64,000 nt of DNA from Ailanthus altissimus (taxonomy: Eukaryota; Streptophyta; Magnoliopsida; Sapindales; Simaroubaceae). The position numbers were made by a program, and so were the translations under genes. Shown here one piece after another: positions 50,503 to 62,493 of the stretch; position 1 is the stretch's first letter; the number at the start of each line of letters is the position of its first letter. The stretch is from NCBI GenBank assembly GCA_946807835.1, contig OX327696.1, positions 8,506,501 to 8,570,500 on the forward strand. Direction: 5' to 3'. The notes beneath the pieces are model-generated. The model saw only the letters and a program-made list of their open reading frames with translations, was not told the origin of the DNA and made no database searches.

Positions 50503-51600
50503 TCATTTACCTTCTCCAAAGTAGTTGCAATAACCATCATCATCAAGCTTGCCAGTAGAAATCAAATTCAGACACATTTTTGAAACATGTCTGACATCCT
50601 TGAGTAGTAATCTACTACCAACACTAGACTCAAAGTAAATATCTCTCATGCCCATAATCTTGGATGCACCATCATTTCCTATTTTAACATAGCCAAAATT
50701 ACCATTAGTGTAGGATGTGAAGAAATCATCATTTGAAGTAACATAAAATAAAGCACCCGAATCAATTACCCAATCACTTATATGACATATGAGATATATG
50801 GAGTTCCCATTATAAACAATAGTCATATCCCCATTAGCAACTGTTGTACTGCTTACTTGTTCATTTTTCTGTGATTCACCTTTTCTCTTAGCCTGTTCCC
50901 TTTTTTATATTCTACATTCTCTCTTTATATGCCTCATTTTATTATAATGGTAACACTTGATATTTTTTCTTTAAGACTTGGATCTTCCTCTGTAGCTGTC
51001 ATTGCCAAAACTTCTACTTTGACTTCTTCATCACCTTTCATGCTTTTTTGTAACAAGTATTTCTGTCTCAGAAGAACTCATACCTGCATTCTTTCTTTTG
51101 GCTTTTTCATTTTGCATTCTGTCTTAACCATCTCTATAGTTAGCTTCCCATTTGGCACTGAATTGTTTACTGACACCACCAATGTCTCCCAACTATGTAG
51201 TAAGGAACTAAGCAATAACAATACTTGTAACTCATCATCTAGTGAAATATTCATAGTTGTCAACTAGTTCATTAAGCCTTGAAACTCATTGGTATGCTTA
51301 GCTATACCGCGTCATTCCTTGTATTTTAAATTTATAAGCCTCTTCATTAAATTGGCTTTATTTTGTGGTGTAAGCTGTTCATAAAGGGACTCTAATTTTC
51401 TCCACTTAGCATCAGCCTTGGACTCCTTTGCCACATAGAGAAACACATTCTGATCTATCCATTGTTTAATGGTGCCAACACGCATTCCATGTAATTAGAT
51501 CCACTCCTTATCACCCATTTTCTCGGATTTTACAGCATCCCCTTCAATGGGTTCATGTAGGTCTTTTACAAAATGTAAATCCTTCATTCTGAACTTTTAT
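50503..51600 (-). pseudogene. Copia gag and protease
   Basis: Gag of the UBN2 type starts at the M-K-D-L-H-F region near 51,590 (minus) and runs through L-L-L-L-S-S-L-L-H-S-W-E (about 51,230-51,180). The protease has V-I-D-S-G-A with the D-S-G active site (about 50,770) and the downstream L-L-K-D-V-R-H-V segment (about 50,610). Several stops break the frame. Confidence 0.8.
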
Positions 51601-51691
51601 ATATCATAATTTCATACTTTCAATTTAATTATGCATGCAGAATTTTCATCCATTTTAATCAACACAAATTAAACACTACATAATCTAGCTA

Positions 51692-51816
51692 GCTCTGTTA
51701 CCACTTTGTTGAGAAAGATCACAAAATACAACGCAACAAAAATAATTCTTTTTTTCACTTTATGTTATTAAAATAAGTAATGTATCACCATAATTAGCAA
51801 TATCTGATACCACTTT
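51692..51816 (-). repeat. Duplicated LTR terminus plus primer-binding site
   Basis: The plus-strand word ccactttgttg-gaaagatcacaaaatacaacg occurs at 51,701 and again at 51,810, a 109-bp spacing. Each occurrence is the LTR edge (tgttg) preceded by a PBS complement: gctctgttacca first, ctgatacca second. So the last ~85-105 bp of the 5' LTR and the start of the PBS are present twice in tandem. Confidence 0.85.
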
Positions 51817-52517
51817 GTTGGAAAAGATCACAAAATACAACGTAGCAAAAACAATTCTTTTTTCCACTTTATGTTATTAAAATAGGTAATGTATCACCAC
51901 AATTAGTACAATAATACTACTACAAATTATAAACCATAATCAAGCACAATAAAGATCAAATTTTTACATGGAAAACCCAATTCTAGAAAAACCACGAGAT
52001 CATAGTCCGATATCAACACATTTGTTGTGTAATAATAATGGGATTACAACAATATCTTCTCTAGAATCACACCAGACGCTCACCACAACATCAAGAATAT
52101 TAATCTCGACTCAACAACAATAAATTTAACAAATTCTTCTCAAATGTACATTTGCTAGATTCTACTATATCAGAAGCTAAATCAAAAATCAAATCAGATA
52201 GAATTATAAAGCGAGATATTGGAAACTCACCTTTACAATTTGAGCAAAAATGAAGCTCAAATCACTATTCAATCATCAAAGGAAAGTATGAAACCTTAAG
52301 CCCCCTTTTCTTTCCTACGATTCTGCCTCTCTCATTTCGTTTCTCTGCTTCTATAAAATGCTTCTTCTCGGCCAAAATGAGTTAAGCACAAATGATGGTA
52401 CAATGCACTTATGGCAAATTTCATTCAGCCCTATTTAATGGCTAATTTTATACAAGTCAATAATTTTAAAAAAAATTATAAATTAACCTCTGGACTTACA
52501 TAATGTGGATCCCACCA

Positions 52518-52827
52518 ATAAAATGCAAGCATTTGTATGTCTCATAGTGACAGTTGGGTTTTCAATCCCAAAAAACAAAACATGAATTCCATTTCAATTG
52601 GTGCAAAAGCTATATTTTACTATAGTATTTTAGGAAAAAAAAAAAAAATAGAGAATGATATGTATTGGCACTGCTAAAACAAACAAATTAATCGAATTTC
52701 GTGTTAAACAAAGTAAAATTTAACAAAATTTTGTAAATTTGTCTTCTTATTTAAATTTTAAGTTTACATTCATATTCAATTATGTAACTTTAAATTTTGG
52801 CCCAAGTCTAATCTAGAGGACTTAATG
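52518..52827. other. Spacer between two retrotransposons
   Basis: About 310 bp of AT-rich DNA with an A-run at 52,634-52,648. No gene or repeat is recognised. Confidence 0.4.
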
Positions 52828-53816
52828 TGACTCATGAGTCTTAGAAACACTGAGCACCTTAAGAATACTTCACTCAAGGCTTATGATCGATCATGCAAAC
52901 CTTATCATGAAAAGCACCTCAAGTTCTAGCTCATCACCACTAAAAGGCTCTAACTTTATACAAGGGATCTCTCAAGCTACACCTTCAGTCCTTAGCATTA
53001 AGCCTTCCAAGCGAGGCCGACTAATAAGTCTTCTATGCAAGGCCAATTAGGTTTCTCCCTATAAAGGCATTCATCTGCTATTTGTCGAGAATCAAGGTCT
53101 TAGAATAACCTAAAGAACTAAATTACCCTTGTCCCTAAAGATCTCAGAATTCCAGGATTCTCGGTGCAGGGTCTCCTACAATCAAGGGATATAACCTAAA
53201 TGGGAAATATTCCTATAAATTTAAAACGTGACCATAATAGGAAGGTAACAACTTGCCATAACTCTATAAGAACTCAACTAACAAGTACAACAACATCTAT
53301 AAATAAGGGGTACGACACCAAAAAAATAGATCTTAATCTCCACCTTCTCCCGGGAATAGAGGCCTCTGAGTTTTATTTTAGAGAATTCTTCCCAAATAAA
53401 ATACAACTTCTAAGGGGGCTTTTATACTGCCCTTTCTGCTCTAAGGTTAAATATTTTATAATTATAATTATTTATTATTTGTAGAACATCATGCCTCTTT
53501 ATACTTTTAATATAAAAATGCATTTAATAATGAATTTGAAGTGGGCTAAGGCTCAATGAAGTGGACATAGGCTCCTATAGAGCTAAACCACTATAATTTT
53601 GTCTTGTGCATGCTTGTATCTATTTATCCTCTAATCTTGATCAAATCTGAGAGTTCCAAAGCCTTTTACATGTGCTAAAAGCTCTAATACAAGTTAAGCC
53701 TATAATATGGATTAATAAATGGTCATTATGGTTCAGTTCATTAGCATGCCCAAAAGTAATTCTCAACTAAATACAAATCTAACTCATTGGTATAGGATGC
53801 TCGAAATCCGAGGTCG
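52828..53816 (+). repeat. 5' LTR of the Tat-like element
   Basis: It matches 61,500-62,493 in order and orientation with substantial divergence. It contains the TATA-like box near 53,298 and a downstream T/A-rich segment (about 53,450-53,520) that may hold the polyadenylation region. Confidence 0.75.
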
Positions 53817-54309
53817 ATAATTTAGCATCGTTTATGGGAATATATCGAAAAGCTATACAAAGATAATCATCCCCAAATAGAGAAAACGACCACCTAATCT
53901 ATGTCTGCATGTGTTGATGAACACCAACAGTTAACTAAGAACTCAATCCTGGCTTATCAAGCCCTCTGTCGACAAGCATCTGAAAATATAATGATAATGA
54001 GCAATAAGGACAACGAACGGCAAAACACTCAAAAAAATCATCAACCTTGGTTAAAAAGGCCGTTACGAAATATTTGAGAGTTAGACTACTGACACATAAG
54101 CTCTAATAAGTAGAGATTGACGAGCTTGGAAACCTCAAGGACACCGAGAGCATCAAATAATTCCATATCTATTATCTAATGACTTTCATTTATAATTCAT
54201 TCATGTTTATTGTTATTATGATAACTTATGAGCACTCAAATTTCTTTGATCAAAATACATAATGATAGTCATTTATTTTTCAAAAGATTTAGTGTCTCGA
54301 TACTAATAT

Positions 54310-57085
54310 TACTTAAAGAGGATATATTAAAGAGTCGAGGGGATAAGGGGTAACGCCTTAACGACCCCCTCGATTAGTTGTCAAAAGACCCAATGGAATA
54401 TGGGGCAAGTATTTAAATACCCTCTAAGTTAGTTGAATTAAGAGCCAATGGGATATAAGGCAGGGCCTTAACAACCCTATCAATCAATTAATCATTAAAG
54501 AGCCGGTGGGATAAGAGGTAAGGCCCTAACAACCCTTTCAATTAGTTAATTAAAGAATTAAAGGGATACGAGACAAGGCCTTAACAACGCCTTTTATTTA
54601 GTTATTTGAAGAGCTTAAGAGATGTGAGGCAAAGCCAAAATGACTCCCTCAATTAGTTGATTATTGAAGAACTAAAAGGATATGGGCAAGGCCCACAACC
54701 CTCTCGATTAGTTGAATAAAGAGCTGACAGGATACAGGCAAGGCCCCAATAACCTCTCAGTTAGTTGTTCATTAAAGAATTGAGGGGTTATGAGGTTATG
54801 CCTTAATGACCCATTCGATTAGTTGATTGAAGAACCAAAGAGGTACACAGTAAGGCCCTAACAACCTATTCTATCAGTTGATTGAAGAATCAATGGGATA
54901 AAAGGCAAGACCATAACGACTCTTTTGGTTAATTGATTGAAAAGTCGAAGGGATATAAGGCAAAGCCTAATGACTCCCTCGGTCAATCACTGAAAAGTTA
55001 AAGAAATATGAGGAAATGCCCTAATGATCCCATCAGTCAACTATTGGAATAACTAAGGGGATATAAGCAAGGCACTAATAACCTCCTTAGTCAGTTGATG
55101 AAGAGGTAATGGGATACATTGTAAGGCCTTAGCAACCCTATCGATTAGTTGATTGAAAAGTCGATGAGTTACAGATGATTGGGATGCTATAGTAGTTAAG
55201 CGCAAGTGCACTCTATCGTATCAAGTAATATAAGATTTTAAGTTCATATATCGATCCTACAAGAACTATGCAATCTAATTATATAAATCAAGTACTAAAA
55301 TTATACCTACTTAACTTTTATTCAGAAAACCAAAATATGAAATTTATGTAACTAGTCTAGTTCTCTCAATTAACTAAACAAAAGTAAAGAGTAGAATTCA
55401 CAAATAAAGATAATCTAGGGTTTTGGCTCGTCCCCCAATATTTCATTGGACTCATTAGCCACTTAGTTAATCCCTTAATGCCAATTGATTGGCTTAGACA
55501 CTAATCTCATCACAAGTCTCTGTCGATAGTCAAGTGACTATATTACATATTCCAACAATCACCTATATGTCTATGGTAATCAAATCAGAATATAATTCAT
55601 TAAGATCAAGTCTAAATTAGACCATACATGCCACCTAGGTATATGTCTATCCTAGATGGAACTCATAGTTGTTACCCTATGATCATGCATCAAACTATCC
55701 TAGGCTAAACACATGAATCCATCTGTCGAGTTCATCATAGTTCTTCAATCATCCAAATTATTGATCAGGTATAACGAAAGCATTAAACACAAGATAGAAT
55801 GAATCAATTATAATAATTAAGTTCATAAACTAAAAATTAACACAATCCAAATTCATACTAAGTTCACATAGTCAAACCCTAGATAAAAAATTTAACCCAT
55901 CACAAAACCAAAAGTATCAAACCAATTCATAAATATCAACAAGAATAAGAACATAATGATAAAGAAAGAGAAGAAAAACTAATCAAAGTGACTCTTTGAT
56001 GTGCTTCTCCTTCAATCTTGACTTGAAGCTTGAATCTTGATCTTGGTTCTTCAATCTTTGAATTTGATCTTTAATTTTGTGTTGTGAATTCTTTCTCTAA
56101 GTTTTTGCCTCTTTTCTCTCCTTTTCTCCCATTCTCCTTCTTAGGGTTTTTGACTTTCTATTTATAGGTTTTTGTCTTCAAAATACTGTTTACGAGTTAC
56201 TGTATTAAAATACTGTTCACGGGTACTGTAGCAAAATACTGTTTCACGACATTGTTCACCCCGCGAGCGCTGCGGCACTGGGTTGTGGGCGCTGTGGCGC
56301 TCAACTACTGACTTGGGCGCCGCGGCGCTTAGTCGCTGGGCACTGCGACGTCCAGCCTTGGTGCCCCTTTCTTATTTTGAGCATAACTTCTTCGTTTGAC
56401 ATCCGATTCGCTTTTCGTTTGTTCCTATACATCATATTTTCCATCATGCATCTATTTATGATCAAAAACCATAATTAAATAGCCAAATATTTATGATTTA
56501 GAGAAAAAATTGAAAGTTGAGTACAAATAATACTAGTATTTTTACGCCCCTATCAACAGGACAAGGCCTTAATGACCTCTTAGTCAGTTGATTATTAAAA
56601 AGCCCATAAGGATACGAGGTAAGGCCTTAATAAACCTATTACACCTCTTTCCTGGTTAGTTGGTTAAAGAGCCGGGGGAATATGAGACAAAGCCCTAATG
56701 ACCATATCGGTTAGGTGATTGAAGAGCCAAAGAGATACAGAACAACGGGCTAATGGCCCCTTGATCAATTGATTGAAAAGCAGGGTAAGACACTGACAAC
56801 CCCTTAGGTTAATTAATTAAAGAGCCATGAGGATACAGGGAAAGGTTCTAATGACCCCTTTAATTAGTTGTCAAAATTGCCAATAGACTACAAAGCAAAG
56901 CTCTGACAACTCCTTTGGTTAATTGATCATTAAAGAGTTAAAGAGATATGAGGCAAAGCCTTAATAATGCCATTGTTTGGTTGATTATAGAACCGAGAGA
57001 ATATGAGGAAATGACTTAACAACTATATTAGTTACTTACCAGAAGAGCCAATAGGATACAATGGCAAGGCCACCGAAAACCTTCT
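54310..57085 (+). repeat. Satellite-like tandem array, ~53-60 bp unit, interrupted by a solo LTR
   Basis: Consecutive units follow the theme gggatacaaggcaaggcc, then ttaacaaccc, then tcgattagttgattgaagagc. Roughly 15 units lie at 54,310-55,175 and about 9 at 56,556-57,085. Units are diverged from each other by several bases, and length varies by small indels. The array continues in register on the other side of the 55,176-56,555 insertion, so it was one array before that event. Confidence 0.9.
55176..56555 (-). mobile_element. Solo LTR (1,380 bp) inserted in the tandem array
   Basis: The block begins TGATTGGG and ends CCCCTATCA, so its ends are a short inverted repeat of LTR type. It is flanked by acaga (55,171-55,175) and acagg (56,556-56,560), a 5-bp target duplication with one change. 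Tandem-array sequence resumes exactly at both edges. On the minus strand there is a TATA box, cctataaatag (plus 56,158-56,168), about 390 bp into the LTR, and the end carries the agtgcacttgcgc phrase seen in gypsy LTRs. A GC-rich patch, unusual for this window, is at 56,265-56,360. No internal coding region is present. Confidence 0.85.
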
Positions 57086-57759
57086 TAGTCATTACCCAAG
57101 TTCGTTTCAGATGCCTAAGTGAGATGGATGAATTTTGAAGAAGTTGAGAAGATAAGGCTAAAGACCACCAAAAACTCTTGCAACTAAAATTTTTGAGCAA
57201 GCCTCAGACGAATGTCATTCCTTCGAATCAAATTTCCAGGTTATTCTCTGATGAATATTTAAAAATCAGAGGAATTAATAACTTGTATTACTTATTTTAA
57301 ATTTACTTAAGGAGACTAAATAAATCATAGACTGCGTATTTTCCTAAAAGGCCGAAGAGATCATACACAAGTTTATTGCCTAAAAAGTCCAAAGTGAAAC
57401 CACATATATACAAGTTCATTGAAATACACCAAACAAATATGATAGTATCCATATCAACAAGAATACCAGTGTAAAAAAGAGATCTTTATTGATTAAATGC
57501 AAAATATTACACGAGAAGGGCTTCAGCATAGCTTACATTAATTCAAGGCAAGAAAAAACAAGCCCTAAGTCTAAAAGGTAGAGGTAAATCCTCAATAATA
57601 GGAGAAACAAAGAAGTCCTTAGCCTGAATGTCCTAATCAATATGAAGAACCACTTTAACTTAAGGGGGACCTTCAGGTTCATCCTCTTTAGCCTTCACTT
57701 AAGCTATTATTGCTTCCTCTAGCCAGGCGATGTCTAAGTCGGGGTAGTGTACCTTAGAT

Positions 57760-58085
57760 ACTTACAATACACCTATCAAAACTCAAGTTCACCCTATCAA
57801 CGAATTGGTCCTCAACCCTCACCAAGGCATTAGCTCGAGAAACTTTAAATTCCCTGGTTAATTTCTTATTTCTTTTTGTGAGAGCTGTATTTTCATTTTG
57901 AAGAGCTTCAATCAGAGCTTAAGATTCACTGGTCACCTTCTTGAGCTAGCAAACTTCTGACTGAAAAGCTAAAGCCTCGCTCACCACAGCTAAAGCCTTG
58001 TTCTTTATAGCAGCTGCCCTAACTTTGATATCTTCCACTTCGGCAGCTAGAATTTTTGCCTTTGTCTCTCATTTATAGCTTTCTT
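57760..58085 (-). pseudogene. Antisense coiled-coil reading frame of the Tat-like element
   Basis: On the minus strand one frame reads about 110 codons with three stops. It starts near K-A-K-I-L-A-A-E-V-E-D-I-K (about 58,075) and includes A-L-I-E-A-L-Q-N-E-N-T-A-L (about 57,910-57,870) and F-V-D-R-V-N-L-S-F near 57,800. Alternating A/L/V/I and E/K/Q residues give a heptad-like pattern, that is, a coiled coil. I do not recognise a named domain. Extra antisense frames are known in Tat-lineage gypsy elements, and this position (between array and 3' LTR) fits. Upstream minus-strand sequence to about 58,750 may be its N-terminal part, but it is too broken to call. Confidence 0.5.
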
Positions 58086-58860
58086 ATTAGCCTCCAACAA
58101 TGCCTAATGAAGTTTTAGCTTCATCCGACTTAGCTTGTGGTAGTCTCTACTTATCTTGATTAGCACCGAAGAACTCATCTTGGTGCCAAGAAAGAACGAA
58201 GGCCATCTAAAAAAAAAAGGTAAAGTAATTAATAATCAAGCAAGCTAATAAAACTAAAATAAAAACCTTATTGCAAGTAAAGATATACCTTAAGCACGCA
58301 TCTCATGTTGTATATTAAGGACTTAGAGGAATTGAACCTTGACATTTGTCTGCATTATAAGCTGTTACTGCCCGCTCAACCTCCCGTATTAAAGGCACTA
58401 TGTGCCCATACCTATCCTGTTTCACAAAGGGATTTTAGACAACTTTAAAGATGAATGCCTTGACCTTTCCCATAACCAACTAAGGTAGGAGATAGTATGA
58501 CTCTTAGTTGAAGAGTCTGAGATCAATATCTACATTGGAAAAATGCCCTTACCCAATTGCTGTAGATGAGGTGGTGTACTTTTAATTGGAAGAAAGAGAG
58601 GATACTAATCTCATAGATCCACCAAAACCTTGGAAGGTCTCTTTCTTTTGTCAGCTGAAGTACTTCTAGAGCTGGCTTCTCATATGATATTCTAGCTTAC
58701 AATTCTACTCCCCTTCCATAGCCTAAGTAAGGAAAAATATGCCTAAATGATTCTTACTTAATCTCCTTAACCTAAGGGTCTTAGAAGAACGAGGATGTTT
58801 TTAGCTATTGTCATAGTCATCTATTTCTACCAAAAGATAAGAAAACTAAAGTGAAAATTA

Positions 58861-59640
58861 GAGTATAGAAAGATTTTTAAGAGAAGACCGAGCCCTTTTT
58901 AAAAGTACTTCTTCCTAACCACTTCTTTAAAAACTCGATTAATTTACCTACCAGGCTTGTACTGTCTAAATTCTCTTAGGAAAAAAGTTCCTTTAGATGT
59001 CCCAATTGTCTTCAAGACTAAACAATGCAATCTTTCTCTTCTCAAATAAGTTTGGGTTTCGATAACCACATTGTTGCTACAATAACAAAAATAATCAGGT
59101 TACAAATCCTTAAACAGAGTATGGAAAGATTTTTAAGAAAAGACTAAACCCTTTTAAAATTATTTCTTCCTCACCACTTCTTTTTAAAAAACTCAACTAA
59201 TTTACCTACCAAGCTTATACTCTCTAAATTCTCTTAGGAAAAAAGTTCCTTGAGATGTCCCCATTGTCTTCAAGACTAGACAACGCGATCTTTCTCTTCT
59301 AAAATAAGTTTGGGTTTCGATAACCACATTGTTGCTACAATAACAAAAATAATCAGGTTACAAATCCTTAAACAGAGTATAGAAAGATTTTTAAGAGAAT
59401 ACCAAGCTCTTTTAAAATTACTTCTTCCTCACCTCTTCTTCCTCTTCTTCTTCGTTGAAAACTCGACTAATTTAACTACTAGGCTTGTACTTTCTAAATT
59501 CTCTTAAGAAAAAAGTTTCTTGAGATGTTTCCATTGTCTTTAAGACTAGATAACACGATCTTTCTCTTTTCAAATAAGTTTGAGTTTTGATAACCACATT
59601 GTTGCTACAATAACAAAAATAATCAAGTTAGAATTCCTTA
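58861..59640 (+). repeat. Three tandem copies of a ~257-bp unit
   Basis: Units start at 58,861, 59,117 and 59,375 with the word gagtat(a/g)gaaagattttt, and each contains gggtttcgataaccacattg and accctt/ccctt variants. The third ends near 59,640. Copies 1 and 2 are closest around ataaccacattgttgctac. No known domain is encoded; the short open stretch at 59,310-59,507 is a by-product. Confidence 0.9.
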
Positions 59641-60477
59641 AACAAGATATCTGCAAGTATAGACCATGGAAAAATCATGTCTGAACCTAATCTTGAGAAA
59701 ATCTGAGAATATAATAAACGTTCAAGCACCCTTACGTGCTCTTAGCCCTATTCCCCTTCAGCGAATAACCACTAGCGTTTTCAATAATGGTTACTTAAAG
59801 GGAGATCTTGGATAGGAGAAAATTTATTCCCTCATTATAAACAGAGAAGTAATGATACATGTTCTGCTTGTTGGCATTTGTTTGACACTAATATAGTTAT
59901 TAAAATTTAGGGAAGGTAGGCTCATTATAGCCAACCTTCAACTACATTACGCGTAGACCAACCAGTAATTGCCATGAGTTTAGATCTAACTAGCATAATG
60001 CTAGATTCAGATGAGGGCTATATGTAGAAATTAGGGTTAAAGTGGGAGTTTTAACTCTAGAATAAAAAGAGAAAAATTAAGTGCCACCTCCTTAGTAAGT
60101 GGCATACTGGCATACTCATTTTTCTAAGGTACCCTAAGTGTAATTGTATTTAGCATATCATATATCTCCCTTAACCACTAAAGTCCTCATTCTTTACACT
60201 AGAGGGATAAAAAAGCATGAAGACCAATTTAAAAAGGACATCTTCATCAATTTAAGAGACAAATGCCTTCTTTTTTTTCTTTTTTTTAAGGCTATTTGGC
60301 TGGCCAGAAGTTTGCACCCACCTTTGAGAACCCTAGTAGGCACTAAGTCAATGGGTGTCCTCTTAGAGTTACTATGGTCATCAGGCAACTCAATGGCATC
60401 CCTTCCTCATGCGGGCCATCTAACGAATAAACAGAGCCCTCGAAACTCTCGAGCACTCACACTATCTACCTTTCAAG

Positions 60478-60885
60478 CACTCCTAGTAGTCGAGCCCCTA
60501 CCAAGTCACTGAGCTCATGACTAGATATATTTTGGATGTTGTTGAATGATGACATAATTTTAAACCTACAACAAGTAAAAATACCACCTATCAACAACAT
60601 AATTATGCTAAGCAATCAAGTCGAGCACTTAAGCTTTGAAAAACATAAACATAGAAGACGTGAAAATGTAGAAAATATCTAAGCTACTCCTAGCAACCGA
60701 GCCCTTATCAAAGTAACTGAGCTCACGACTAGATATATTTTGAAAGTTGTCGACTGATGACATAGTTCTAGTACCTAATACAATAAAAATATACCACATA
60801 CAAACAACATTATTATACCAAGCACTCAAGCTCTAAAAAACATAAATATAGAAAAATGTGAAAAATGCATAAAATACTTAAGATA
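60478..60885 (+). repeat. ~206-bp tandem duplication near the 3' LTR
   Basis: Two copies (about 60,478-60,683 and 60,684-60,885) share actcctag, cgagccc, actgagctca, gactagatatattttg and tgatgacata, in the same order. Divergence is around one base in six by eye. Confidence 0.85.
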
Positions 60886-61499
60886 CTTAAAGCAGTAAAA
60901 AATAAGCATCAGAAATAGAAAATGACATTGAATATTACTTACTTGTGTGAAGATCTTTGAAAGCAAGTTGAAAAAGCGCAGGAAAATACAAAGCTTCTCC
61001 TTTTTCAAATAATAGCAGTCTCTCTCTCTTAAATTTTCCAAATGGAGTAAAGTGAAGAAATAAAGATGATTGATCTTATTTATAAATCCCTTAAAACAAA
61101 TCACGTTCATCAATTGACATACCCATTTAAGAGCACCCATTGATTGTCTAATCAAAATTGATAATCTAAGATGCAACTACATCATATGTAATACGAAGGG
61201 ACACAATTATTCATCCAATCGCTTATTAGTGCACGTCTTTTAAAATGTCGCCCAACATTAAATAAAATTTTGGTGCCTATTTCAAATACCAATCTTCACC
61301 ATTGACGTGACTAGGCCACATACTCAATCATGTCATATAAACCTATATGCACATAACTTATGAGCACTTTACTCTTACCAGGAACCTACTATTTAACCTT
61401 AAGAACTACATCGGATCACTAGATTGAAAACTACTATAAAGTTTTCAGCATCAATAAATTAATACTAAAAATGAGGTACTCTTGTTTCCTCTAGGATTT

Positions 61500-62493
61500 T
61501 GACGAGCCGTAAGTACCTTGAGAACACCTCACCGAGGCTCGTGACTAATCATGGGAGCCCCCATCATGAAGAATACCTAAGTTCCAGGCTTACCACAACT
61601 GAAAAGCTTCAACTTTATATAAAGGATGTCATTGGGCTACACCCTTAGTCCTTAGCCTTAAGCCCTCCACGTAAGGTCGACCAGTAATTTCTCTATGCAA
61701 AGTAGATCACCCTATCTCCTATAAGGATGAGAATGCATCCATCTGCTACTTGCCAAGGACCAAGGTCTCAGAACAAGCCAATGACTTAAATTGCCCTTGT
61801 TCCTAAAGATCTTAAAATCTCAGAATTCTTAATGTAGAGCCTCCTATAACCACCGAGATGTGGCTTAAATGGGAAAGACTCCTACAATTTTATAACGTGA
61901 CCAAAATAGAAAGGTAACATCTTCCGTTAATTCTTACAAGGACTTAACTATTGAGTACAACAATGTCTATAGACAAGGGCAAGACGCCAAAGAAAATGAT
62001 CTTCTTCTCTACATTCTCTCGAGAGCGAGGCCCTCTCTAAGTTTTCTTTTGATGGATTCTAAATACAGCCTCTAAGGGCTTTTCCACAACCTTTGTGGCT
62101 CTATAATTGCCCATTAGGTCCAAGGTTGCATATTTTTTTAATTATTTTTATTCATTATTTTTAGAAGGCCAAGCCTCATTGTATTCGTATTGTAAAAATA
62201 CATTCAATAGTGAATCTAAAGTGAGCTAAGGCTCGACAAAATGGACATAGGCTCTATGGAATTTAACCACTATAATTCCGTCTTATGCATATTTGTATTT
62301 ATTCTTCCTTTTATCTTGATTAAATTTGAGTGTCTCAAAGCCTTTTGTATGCGCTAAAAGACCTAATAAAAGTTAATATTAAAGTATGCATCAATGAATG
62401 ATCACTGTGGCCTAGACAATCAATAAGCCTAATTTATTCTCGCTAAAATACAAATCTAACTTGTTGGCCCATGATACCCAAAGTCCAAGGTCA
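61500..62493 (+). repeat. 3' LTR of the Tat-like element
   Basis: It is collinear with the 5' LTR and ends ccaaggtca. The upstream flank has a purine-poor stretch, so the polypurine tract is not evident. Confidence 0.75.

Larger units (their letters stand above)
47040..52517 (-). mobile_element. Ty1/copia retrotransposon with both LTRs, degenerate
   Basis: The left (3') LTR is about 47,040-47,678 and the right (5') LTR about 51,816-52,517. They share long stretches, for example gatcacaaaatacaac at one end and cccacca at the other. On the minus strand the PBS gctctgttacca (plus 51,692-51,703) is tggtaacagagc, the copia initiator-tRNA-Met type. A purine-rich tract, ggaaggaggaga, lies on the minus strand next to the 3' LTR (plus 47,684-47,697). 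Coding domains run gag, protease, integrase, RT, RNase H from 51,600 to 47,860. LTRs differ by many substitutions, and the 3' LTR has lost about 20 bp near its start. A weak target duplication is possible (gatgc before 47,041; aatgc at 52,522). Orientation matches the glycosyltransferase. Confidence 0.85.
52828..62493 (+). mobile_element. Non-autonomous Ty3/gypsy-type element with ~1 kb LTRs (Tat-like)
   Basis: LTRs at 52,828-53,816 and 61,500-62,493 (989 and 994 bp) start TGAC and end aggtcg/aggtca. They share many phrases (for example cttagtccttagcat/cctta, ggctctatggaatt and ctataattttgtctt variants). Directly after the 5' LTR is tagcatcgtttatgggaa (53,823-53,840), close to the tggcgccgtctgtgggaa PBS phrase of Tat/Ogre-type gypsy elements. 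A TATA-like ctataaataag sits at about 53,298 in the 5' LTR. I can read no protease, RT, RNase H or integrase in the 7.7 kb interior, which holds a tandem array, an antisense coiled-coil frame and further tandem duplications. I could not find a matching target duplication. LARD-like is an alternative name. Confidence 0.75.

Noticed and set aside
54310..57085. Regularly spaced repeats resembling a CRISPR array
   Set aside because: Units are directly adjacent with no unique spacers, the DNA is from a plant, and no cas genes are present.
59310..59507. 65-codon plus-strand open frame in the 257-bp tandem repeat
   Set aside because: The other two copies of the unit do not keep the frame.
60144..60512. 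122-codon plus-strand open frame
   Set aside because: It is in the repetitive 3' part of the Tat-like element, has low-complexity runs, and does not match a known protein.
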